DNA from: Pseudomonadota bacterium
GTDB lineage: Bacteria > Myxococcota > Myxococcia > Myxococcales > Anaeromyxobacteraceae
NCBI GenBank assembly: GCA_023428085.1
Contig: JAEYZK010000248.1
Coordinates: 1-15,376 of the forward strand
DNA length: 15,376 bases
Direction of reading: 5' to 3'
Shown: piece after piece, positions 7,877-13,305 of the stretch
How positions within the stretch are numbered: position 1 is the first letter of the stretch
Layout: each line of letters begins with the position of its first letter
Notes under the pieces: generated by a model
The model's database searches: none
What the model saw: the letters and a program-made list of their open reading frames with translations, nothing else
Told to the model about the DNA's origin: nothing
Translations under genes and position numbers: made by a program

Positions 7877-8380
7877 TCAGCGCCCGAGCTGCTTCAGGAT
7901 CCCGGACACGATCTCGGGCGGCGGCGGGGTGACGTCCACCGTGATCCCCGGCTCGCCGGGCGCCAGCGGCTCCAGGATCGCGAGCTGCGAGTCGAGCATC
8001 GAGGCCGCCATGAAGTGGCCGCGGCGGCCGCCGATGCGCGCGGAGAGGAGCTCGCGCGGGCCGGCCAGGTGGACGAAGCGGACGTCGGGCGAGGCGGCCC
8101 GGAGGACGTCGCGGTAGGCGCGCCTGAGGGCCGAGCAGGTGACGACCGCGGTCTCGCCCGCGGCGGTCCGGGCGCGGATCCACGCGGCGATGGCGTCGAG
8201 CCAGGGCCAGCGGTCCTCGTCGGAGAGCGGGATCCCGGCCGACATCTTGGCGACGTTCGCCGGCGGGTGGAAGTCGTCGGCGTCGGCGAACGGGCAGCCG
8301 AGCCGCTGGGCGAGCTCCCGGGCGACCGTGGTCTTGCCGGAGCCGGCGACGCCGATGACGACGAGGTGGAGCGGGGTCAC
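7877..8380 (-). CDS. gntK: Gluconokinase, P-loop type
   Basis: This enzyme phosphorylates D-gluconate to 6-phosphogluconate for the pentose-phosphate or Entner-Doudoroff routes. The 167-residue protein has the Walker A loop GVAGSGKTT (10-18), the gluconokinase signature DADDFHPPANVAKMSAGIPL (33-52), DEDRWPWL (54-61), TCSALRRAYRD and GHFM. Its length fits the GntK/IdnK family. It starts with GTG at 8380, supported by GGGAGG (8392-8387) six bases upstream. It lies 40 bases downstream of the YchF-like gene on the same strand and ends 18 bases from the convergent ald. No gluconate transporter or dehydratase gene is in view, so the source of gluconate is unknown. GntK versus IdnK naming cannot be settled here. 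Confidence 0.93.
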   Translation of the reverse strand: MTPLHLVVIGVAGSGKTTVARELAQRLGCPFADADDFHPPANVAKMSAGIPLSDEDRWPWLDAIAAWIRARTAAGETAVVTCSALRRAYRDVLRAASPDVRFVHLAGPRELLSARIGGRRGHFMAASMLDSQLAILEPLAPGEPGITVDVTPPPPEIVSGILKQLGR

Positions 8381-8420
8381 GTTCGGCCTCCCGGGCGCCG
8401 GCTCGGGGTCGGGCGCGGGT

Positions 8421-9452
8421 TCACACGGCGAACCGGATGTTGAGGACGTCTCCGTCCTTCACGACGTACTCCTTCCCCTCGAGCCGCAGCTTCCCCTCCT
8501 GGCGCGCCTTGTGCTCGCTGCCGGCGGCGAGGAGGTCGTCGGAGTGCATCACCTCCGCGCGGATGAAGCCGCGCTCGAGGTCGGAGTGGATCCGCCCGGC
8601 GGCGCGCGGGGCCCTGTCGCCGCGGTGGATGGGCCAGGCGCGGACCTCGTCCTCTCCCACGGTGAAGTAGGAGATCAGGTCCAGCAGCCGGTACGCGGCG
8701 GCGAGGAACCGGGCGCGCGCCGGCTCCTTCAGCCCCAGCGACTCGAGGAAGGCGGGCTGCTCGGCCGGATCGAGCTGCGCGATGTCTGCCTCGACGGCGG
8801 CGCAGAGCGAGAGCACGTCGGCGGATCGGGCGTGCGCGGCGTCGAGGAAGGCGGCGGGCGCGGGCGCCGCGGCGTCCTCCTCCGCCACGTTCAGCACGGC
8901 GAGGAGCGGCCGGCGCGAGAGGAAGTCGTAGTGCGCGAGCTCCTTGGCCTCGGCGTCGCTCCAGGGCATCGCCCGGAGCGGGAGCCCCTGATCGAGCTGG
9001 CCGTGCAACCGCTCGAGCTCGTGGAACTCCCCCGTGCCCTTGCCGTGCTCCCTGCGCATCCGGTCGAGCCGCTTCTCGACGATCGCGAGGTCGTGCAGCA
9101 CGAGCTCGGCGTCGAAGTCGGCGAGCTCGCGGGCGGGGTCGGCGGGCGTCCCTTCGAGGGCCGGGAAGCCGCGGACCACGAGGCAGAAGGCGTCCACCTC
9201 GGCGAGCGCGCGGAGCGCGTCGGCGTCGAGGCCGGAGCCCTTCGACCTGGGCCCCGGCACGTCCACGAACCGCATCTCCGCGTACGTCGTCTTCTTCGGC
9301 CTGAACAGCGCGGAGAGCGCGTCGATCCGCGGGTCGGGCACCTTGATGGCGCCGAGGTTCACCTGCGCCCGCGCGCCGGCGTGGAGGCCCGTGAGCGCCT
9401 TGAACAGCGTCGTCTTGCCGGACTGCGCGTAGCCGACCAGGCCTGCCTTCAT
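8421..9452 (-). CDS. YchF/OLA1-like P-loop GTPase or ATPase with TGS domain
   Basis: The 343-residue protein matches YchF in its C-terminal half: SYFTVGEDEVRAWPIHRG (261-278), HSDLERGFIRAEVMHSDDL (289-307) and EGKEYVVKDGDVLNIRF (325-341), the TGS domain. YchF proteins are ribosome-associated nucleotidases that often prefer ATP. The N-terminal G domain diverges: the P-loop is GYAQSGKT (7-14) in place of the usual PNVGKST, the next switch lacks the family's FPF-TI-PN stretch, the DxxG motif is DVPG (64-67), and the base-recognition motif is NVAE (188-191), the YchF-type substitute for NKxD. A middle helical insertion (about 100-170) is present. ATG 9452 has a GGAGGG ribosome site. A -10-like TATCAT (9505-9500) lies upstream. 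It may be a paralogue beside a canonical YchF elsewhere in the genome. It is probably co-transcribed with gluconokinase. Confidence 0.88.
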   Translation of the reverse strand: MKAGLVGYAQSGKTTLFKALTGLHAGARAQVNLGAIKVPDPRIDALSALFRPKKTTYAEMRFVDVPGPRSKGSGLDADALRALAEVDAFCLVVRGFPALEGTPADPARELADFDAELVLHDLAIVEKRLDRMRREHGKGTGEFHELERLHGQLDQGLPLRAMPWSDAEAKELAHYDFLSRRPLLAVLNVAEEDAAAPAPAAFLDAAHARSADVLSLCAAVEADIAQLDPAEQPAFLESLGLKEPARARFLAAAYRLLDLISYFTVGEDEVRAWPIHRGDRAPRAAGRIHSDLERGFIRAEVMHSDDLLAAGSEHKARQEGKLRLEGKEYVVKDGDVLNIRFAV

Positions 9453-9541
9453 GCTCCCTCCGTCGACGCGCCCGCGCCCGGGGCCGGATCGACAGGAGGA
9501 TGATAGCGCCGGCGCGGGGGCCGGGGCGTCCGACGCGCTCC

Positions 9542-9676
9542 TCAGGCGAGGGAGCAGGGCTCCTCGCAGTCGGGCTCGTCCCAGTCGCGGTCGCCGCCGG
9601 CGAGGGCGACGAGCGCGAGGACCGGGACCGCGAGGACGAAGAGGGCGAGTGCGAAGGGTGCGGTGAGGCGGCTCAT
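9542..9676 (-). CDS. Small single-pass membrane peptide, 44 residues
   Basis: A 44-codon reading frame starts at ATG 9676, behind a good ribosome site (AAGGGGAG, five bases upstream). The product begins MSRLTAP, has one hydrophobic segment (about residues 8-27, FALALFVLAVPVLALVALAG) and ends in a strongly acidic tail with two cysteines (DRDWDEPDCEEPCSLA). The short positively charged start and acidic tail predict an inside N-terminus and an outside C-terminus. The segment could also act as an uncleaved signal anchor. No family is recognised. The frame stays open upstream to 9784, but the ribosome site favours the short form. It lies 89 bases upstream of the YchF-like gene on the same strand and may share its transcript. 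Confidence 0.6.
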   Translation of the reverse strand: MSRLTAPFALALFVLAVPVLALVALAGGDRDWDEPDCEEPCSLA

Positions 9677-9859
9677 CCCCGCTCCCCTTGCAGCTCGGAT
9701 GCCGTCGGGGGCGTCGAGGCAACCGCCCGTATTCGCGGGCGCTCGCCTCCGGGCACGGGTCGGGAGCGCGTGGTCCGTCGGCAACTCGTGGCCGGCGAGC
9801 CACGCATTTCCGACGGCCGGGAAGGCCCCGACGTCCCCGCGGGGATGGCGATCCGTCTT

Positions 9860-9900
9860 CCCGCCGGCGGGGAGTCTCTACCCGGCCCGCGGCGGGCCGG
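9860..9900 (-). terminator. Palindromes at the lacI 3' end, possible terminator
   Basis: Two G/C palindromes flank the lacI stop codon: CCGGCCCGC-G-GCGGGCCGG (9882-9900, inside the last codons) and the perfect 12-mer CCCGCCGGCGGG (9860-9871) just after it. Neither has a U-tract. They may slow polymerase or protect the 3' end, but in such GC-rich DNA they may also be chance. Confidence 0.25.
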
Positions 9901-10924
9901 TCGTCCCGCGGACGACGAGCTTCACGGGGAGCAGCTCGGTCCGCGGCGGGCCCTGGTCGAAGATCATGCGCGCCGCGGTCTGCCCCTTCTCGAACGCGGG
10001 CTGGGCGACGGTGGTGAGGGGGGGATCGGAGTCCGCCGCCTCGGCGACGTCGTCGAAGCCGATGACGGAGAGGTCCGCGGGGACGCGCAGGCCGCGCGCG
10101 CGCGCCGCGTCCATGGCCGCGAACGCCAGGATGTCGGCCATCGCGAGCAGGGCGGTCAGGTCGGGGTGCGCGGCCAGGAACTCGCCGACGGCGGGCGCGT
10201 CCTGCTCGGCGTCGCCGCGCAGCTCGAGGATCGGGGCCTGCTCGAGCGTGAGCCCGTGCTCGGCCAGCGCCTCGCCGTAGCCGGCGAGCCGATCGCGGAT
10301 GAACCGGAACGCGGACGCCTGGACGCGCCCGAGTCCGGTGGGGCTGTGGCGGTCGCCCTTCGTCGGGAGGGCGAGGATGCCGATCTTGCGGTGGCCGAGC
10401 TCGAGCAGGTGGCGGGCCGCGAGGGCGGCGCCGCGGCGGTCCTCGATGAGCACCGAGCTCGTCCCGGGGCCCGCGTCGAGATCGAGCGCCACGAACGGCA
10501 GCTTGCGCTCCTGCGCGAGGCCGACCACCGCGTCGTCCACCTTGTAGCAGGACACGATGAAGCCATCGACGAGGGCGGTCTGGATGCGCCAGGCGGACTC
10601 GCTCTGCTTCGTGGACACGAGCGCCAGGCCGGCGCCGCGGGCGTCGCACTCCTTGGCGATGCCCCGCATGACGAGCCGCGTGTACGGATCCCGGAACGCG
10701 TCGGCGGTGTCGTCGGAGGTCACCACGCCGATCGCGTTCACCTTCCCGGCGCGGAGGAGGCGACCCTTGGGATCGGGGCCGTTGTAGCCGAGCCGGCGGG
10801 CGGCGGCCTCGACGCGGCTCCGGACCTCGGGGCTCACGATCTCGGGCCGGTTGAAGACGTTCGACGCGGTGCCGGAGGAGACCCCGGCGGCCTTGGCGAC
10901 GTCCGAAAGCTTGGCGCCCTTCAT
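9878..10924 (-). CDS. LacI-family transcriptional repressor
   Basis: The 348-residue protein has an N-terminal LacI helix-turn-helix (KLSDVAKAAGVSSGTASNVF, 5-24), the hinge region (about 45-62) and a periplasmic-binding-protein-like effector domain. The latter shows IGVVTSDDTADAFRDPY (65-81), the family's DRRGAALAARHLLELGHRKI and the C-terminal VIGFDD and LTTVAQP motifs. Such proteins are cytoplasmic dimers whose DNA binding is switched by a sugar or related ligand. The ligand cannot be named from the sequence. ATG 10924 is the natural family start. Its own upstream region carries three similar LacI-type palindromes, one placed between the -10 and the start codon, so self-repression is likely. 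The divergent neighbour is a 68-residue orphan rather than the usual sugar genes. Confidence 0.95.
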   Translation of the reverse strand: MKGAKLSDVAKAAGVSSGTASNVFNRPEIVSPEVRSRVEAAARRLGYNGPDPKGRLLRAGKVNAIGVVTSDDTADAFRDPYTRLVMRGIAKECDARGAGLALVSTKQSESAWRIQTALVDGFIVSCYKVDDAVVGLAQERKLPFVALDLDAGPGTSSVLIEDRRGAALAARHLLELGHRKIGILALPTKGDRHSPTGLGRVQASAFRFIRDRLAGYGEALAEHGLTLEQAPILELRGDAEQDAPAVGEFLAAHPDLTALLAMADILAFAAMDAARARGLRVPADLSVIGFDDVAEAADSDPPLTTVAQPAFEKGQTAARMIFDQGPPRTELLPVKLVVRGTTGPPRAG

Positions 10925-10945
10925 GGTGGTGGACCGAGCTTAATT

Positions 10946-10959
10946 CCGAATCGGTTCAA
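10946..10959. promoter_or_regulatory. LacI-type operator O1
   Basis: CCGAATCGGTTCAA is a 14-base imperfect palindrome centred on CG. It fits the pattern TTGAAnCGnTTCAA shared by the two sites at 11001-11027 and typical of LacI-family operators. It lies between the proposed lacI -10 and the lacI start codon, where binding would block transcription. Confidence 0.65.
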
Positions 10960-10962
10960 GTG

Positions 10963-10990
10963 TATATATCCCTTGAGCCACCGACGTCAC
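10963..10990 (-). promoter_or_regulatory. Candidate lacI promoter
   Basis: On the minus strand GTGACG (10990-10985) and TATATA (10968-10963) are separated by 16 bases. This is the most A/T-rich spot in the region. Operator O1 lies immediately downstream. Confidence 0.55.
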
Positions 10991-11000
10991 ATCAGGGCTC

Positions 11001-11029
11001 TTGAACCGTTTCAATGAAGCGATTCAAAT
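11001..11029 (+). promoter_or_regulatory. Two overlapping LacI-type operators (O2, O3) over a candidate promoter
   Basis: O2 is TTGAACCGTTTCAA (11001-11014) and O3 is ATGAAGCGATTCAA (11014-11027); both centre on CG and their centres are 13 bases apart. The same stretch reads as a plus-strand promoter: TTGAAC (11001-11006), 17 bases, TCAAAT (11024-11029). A repressor on O2 or O3 would cover both hexamers. The start codon of the 68-residue orphan follows at 11055. Confidence 0.65.
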
Positions 11030-11054
11030 TCCTCCCATCGAAAGGGAGGACGCC

Positions 11055-11261
11055 ATGTTCCAGATCGTGGTCGCGAGCGAGTTCATTCGGGATCTCAAGC
11101 AGTCTACCGGAGCCGGCGGCCCTGGGCTCGAGGTTCCGTCGAGGGACCGCCTGCCCGACCCCGTCGCGGAAGTCCACGAGCTCCCCCGCGCCCGCCCCGG
11201 CCTCGTGGCGGTCGCGGCGGTCATCCTCGGGGCCGCGAACCGGCTGCTCGGAGCGCACTGA
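11055..11261 (+). CDS. Orphan small protein, 68 residues, probable LacI-regulated gene
   Basis: No family is recognised. ATG 11055 is preceded by AAAGGGAGGA with a five-base gap, an excellent ribosome site. The product starts MFQIVVASEFIRDLKQSTGA, has a middle rich in Pro, Asp, Glu and Arg (about 21-48), and ends in a hydrophobic stretch (PGLVAVAAVILGAANRLLGA, 48-67) that could be a short membrane or amphipathic helix. Codons mostly end in G or C, though several in the first half do not. A non-ATG start at 11001 would extend the frame but would overlap the operators and is rejected. It is divergent from lacI, whose operators sit on its promoter, and a strong hairpin follows it, so it looks like a single-gene transcript. 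The role is unknown. Confidence 0.7.
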   Translation: MFQIVVASEFIRDLKQSTGAGGPGLEVPSRDRLPDPVAEVHELPRARPGLVAVAAVILGAANRLLGAH

Positions 11262-11279
11262 GATGCCGGCGCGTACCAG

Positions 11280-11306
11280 GGCCGGGGCGGGGCTGCCGCC
11301 CCGGCC
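11280..11306. terminator. Strong hairpin between convergent genes, likely bidirectional terminator
   Basis: A perfect 11-base inverted repeat, GGCCGGGGCGG (11280-11290) and CCGCCCCGGCC (11296-11306), encloses a five-base loop. It sits in the 63-base gap between the 68-residue orphan and the convergent HD-domain gene. There is no U-tract on either side, so termination is inferred from stem strength and position. Confidence 0.5.
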
Positions 11307-11324
11307 GGAGGCGGGGCGCACACC

Positions 11325-11933
11325 TCATCCCGCCAGGTGCCCCTTCTCCACCGCCTCCTTCACCATCCGCACGGCGTAGTCCCAGACCGCGGGCGCACCC
11401 TGCGCGACGTGCTGGTTCCGCGCGACGACCTGGTCGTACGTCACGCCGTGCTCCCGCCAGGCGTGGCCCTCGGTCCGCGCGTTGAGGAGCATGGGCTGGA
11501 ACCTGTCCACGGCGGCGGCGAAGCGAGCCTCCGGGGTCTCGCGGGCCTCGAACTCGTCCCAGAGCGCGCGGAAGGCGCGGGCCTGGTCCTCGGGCAGCAG
11601 CCCGAAGATCCGGTCGGCGGCGCGCGCCTCGCGCTCGTGCTGGCCGGCGAGGGCCGCGGTGTCGTAGGCGAAGGTGTCGCCGGCGTCGATCTCCACGAGG
11701 TCGTGGAGGATCACCATCTTCAGCGCGCGGAGGACGTCGAGGTCGGGCACGGCGGCGTGCTCGGCGAGGACGAGCACGCAGAGGCAGAGGTGCCACGAGT
11801 GCTCGGCGTCGTTCTCGCGCCGGCGGCTCCGGGTGAGCACGGTCCGGCGGAGGACCTCCTTCAGCCGGTCGGCCTCGACGAGGAAGCCGATCTGTCGCTC
11901 GAGGCGGGGGGAGGGTGCGGGGCTCGGATCCAT
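11325..11933 (-). CDS. HD-domain phosphohydrolase (YfbR-like, COG1896 type)
   Basis: The 202-residue protein shows the metal-binding pattern of small HD hydrolases: His45 in NDAEHSWH, the doublet His77-Asp78 in VILHDLVEIDAGD, and a distal aspartate (Asp143) in AAVDRFQPML. Characterised relatives such as E. coli YfbR remove phosphate from 5'-deoxynucleotides. The exact substrate here is not evident. ATG 11933 is preceded by AGGAAGGAG (11945-11937) three bases upstream. The frame continues further upstream to 12023 without family similarity, so that extension is rejected. Its 5' end faces the plus-strand orphan frame at 12035, and it converges with the 68-residue orphan at its 3' end. It appears to be a single-gene unit, intact and of normal length. 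Confidence 0.88.
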   Translation of the reverse strand: MDPSPAPSPRLERQIGFLVEADRLKEVLRRTVLTRSRRRENDAEHSWHLCLCVLVLAEHAAVPDLDVLRALKMVILHDLVEIDAGDTFAYDTAALAGQHEREARAADRIFGLLPEDQARAFRALWDEFEARETPEARFAAAVDRFQPMLLNARTEGHAWREHGVTYDQVVARNQHVAQGAPAVWDYAVRMVKEAVEKGHLAG

Positions 11934-12034
11934 GGGCTCCTTCCTACCAGGCCCGGCCCTGGCCGGCTCGGACCGCGCTGGACTCGACTCCGCGGCCGAG
12001 GTTCCCTGGCGCCCGACGACCACCTCGGCACGCG

Positions 12035-12310
12035 GTGGAGTTCGAGGTCCGCGACACGCAGCGCACGCTGCGCTGCTCCATCGAGGATGCGCACGTGGAC
12101 GCGAGCGGCTGGGCCTACGGCGCCGCGCTCCGCCTCCGCTGGACGCTCACGGACACCGCGAGCGGGGAGGCGCGCTACACCGCCGAGAAGCGCGTCGTGG
12201 TCTCGGGCCGCGGGCGGAGCCTGACGGACGCCGCGGCGTTCGACGAGGCGATCCGGAGGAGCGCCGCCGACCTCGCCGACGACGCCGCGTTCCTGCGCGC
12301 GCTCGAGTGA
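12035..12310 (+). CDS. Orphan 91-codon frame, possibly the 3' remnant of a larger gene
   Basis: No family is recognised. From about 12035 to the TGA at 12310 virtually every codon ends in G or C and the translation looks protein-like: beta-type segments (VEFEVRDTQRTLRC, YGAALRLRWTL, ARYTAEKRVVV) followed by a helix (SLTDAAAFDEAIRRSAADLA). Upstream in the same frame the third-position bias disappears, so coding begins near the GTG at 12035. No ribosome site precedes that GTG, and no signal sequence is found although the fold resembles the C-terminal half of small periplasmic lipoproteins. It is either a short protein with a weak start or a 5'-truncated gene. It is divergent from the HD gene, and its stop is 10 bases from that of the convergent transglycosylase. 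Confidence 0.5.
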   Translation: MEFEVRDTQRTLRCSIEDAHVDASGWAYGAALRLRWTLTDTASGEARYTAEKRVVVSGRGRSLTDAAAFDEAIRRSAADLADDAAFLRALE

Positions 12311-12320
12311 GGGCGAGCGG

Positions 12321-12980
12321 CTACTGGACGACGGGCGCGCCCTCCGCGGCGGCGACCGTGTACGTGGGGCTCGCGAGGCGCGCGCGGAGCCGGCGCTCGG
12401 CGCGGCGGATGGCGCGGGGGTACGTCCAGAACCGCTCGGGCACGCCCTGCTCGGCCACGAGGTAGCGGGCGAGGCGGCCGGGGCCGGCGTTGTACGCGAC
12501 GAGCGCGAGCTCGGGGTCGGAGAAGCGGCGCTGCATCTTCGCGTAGAACCGGATGCCGGCGCGGACGTTCACCACGGGGTCGTGCGCGTCCACCTCGGCG
12601 GGCGAGAGCTCCGCCTCCTCGGCGAGCGTCGGCACGAGGAGCTGCATGAGGCCGCGCGCGTCCTTGTTCGAGACAGCGCCGGGGTCCCAGCCGGACTCCA
12701 CCTCGATGATCGCGAGCACGAGCACCGGGTCCAGGCCGGCGGCCAGCGCCTCCTCGGCGACGGTGTCGGCGACGGCGGAGCACGCCTCGCCGAGCTCGGG
12801 GCCGCGTTCGCAGACGGCGCGCGCGAGCCAGGCCGGCGCGGTCGCGGGCCGCGCGGGCAGGAGCGTCCCTCGCAGCGATCCCGTCGCCCTCGTCCCTCCT
12901 TCGCCCGACGGCTCCCGGGCCGGCAGCGCCGGCGCGAGCATCAGGGACAGGGCGAGGGCGGCGCGGAGGCTGAAGCGCAT
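12321..12980 (-). CDS. Exported lytic transglycosylase (SLT domain)
   Basis: Lytic transglycosylases cleave peptidoglycan between MurNAc and GlcNAc, forming 1,6-anhydroMurNAc, in the periplasm. The 219-residue protein starts with a signal peptide (MRFSLRAALALSLMLAPALP, cleavage probably near residue 21). Its SLT domain shows the catalytic glutamate Glu95 in IIEVESGWDP, then SNKDARGLMQL (104-114), the NVRAGIRFYAKM segment and AYNAGPGRL (162-170). These are the family's sequential motifs. ATG 12980 is chosen because the signal peptide starts there; the ribosome site is poor, and a longer TTG start at 13028 would bury the signal. Two cysteines (57 and 67) precede the domain and could pair. The C-terminal extension is basic, then Ala-rich. 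No partner gene for cell-wall assembly is adjacent. Confidence 0.93.
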   Translation of the reverse strand: MRFSLRAALALSLMLAPALPAREPSGEGGTRATGSLRGTLLPARPATAPAWLARAVCERGPELGEACSAVADTVAEEALAAGLDPVLVLAIIEVESGWDPGAVSNKDARGLMQLLVPTLAEEAELSPAEVDAHDPVVNVRAGIRFYAKMQRRFSDPELALVAYNAGPGRLARYLVAEQGVPERFWTYPRAIRRAERRLRARLASPTYTVAAAEGAPVVQ

Positions 12981-13305
12981 GCGGTGGGGATGAGCGAAGA
13001 GCGGGCCAAGCGGGGGCTCCGGGCGCAAGCAGCCGGGATACCGAGGGCTTTCCTACCCAGGCCCCCGGGGGGCCGGGGTTCTGCGGGCCCCAGTCGTCCG
13101 GGAGAACCGCCGCAAACCCACGGTGAGTGATCTCCCGCAGAGCGGGTCGCAGGTGCCCGCTGGGTCGCGCCGCGCTTCACGCGTTCACGGGCCAAGAAAC
13201 CGAGCGTCCGCCCCACGCTCGAGGGCGCTCCCGGGCGAGACCTTTTCGATGGGGTGCGCATGAACGCCGAGGCGGTCCGTCACCGTCGGTGCTAAACGTC
13301 CGGCC
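12981..13305. other. 325-base gene-free region between lytic transglycosylase and glgB
   Basis: No coding frame with normal codon bias is seen here. It holds several inverted repeats: GGCCCCC/GGGGGCC (13060-13074), CCCGC-AGA-GCGGG (13134-13146) and CGAGCGT/ACGCTCG with a seven-base loop (13201-13221). A short TTTT lies at 13242-13245. I compared it by eye with the c-di-GMP, cobalamin and glycine riboswitch cores and found no match. It must contain the divergent control elements of the two flanking genes. Confidence 0.6.
13290..13298 (+). promoter_or_regulatory. Candidate extended -10 of glgB
   Basis: TGC-TAAACG (13290-13298) resembles an extended -10 and ends seven bases before the glgB ATG, so the transcript could begin at the start codon. 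No ribosome site and no clear -35 box are seen. The 12-mer TAAACGTCCGGC (13293-13304) is repeated in the proposed aceE promoter. Confidence 0.35.

Noticed and set aside
9500..11017. 505-codon plus-strand frame preceded by an AGGAGG-like site
   Set aside because: The ribosome-site match is attractive, but most of the frame is antisense to lacI, and its composition is of the shadow type.
13060..13260. Riboswitch (c-di-GMP, cobalamin or glycine class) before glgB or the transglycosylase
   Set aside because: None of the conserved core sequences of these classes could be found on either strand by eye.
13260..13295. 11-codon upstream frame ending ten bases before glgB
   Set aside because: No good ribosome site and no attenuator-like codon run; likely chance.
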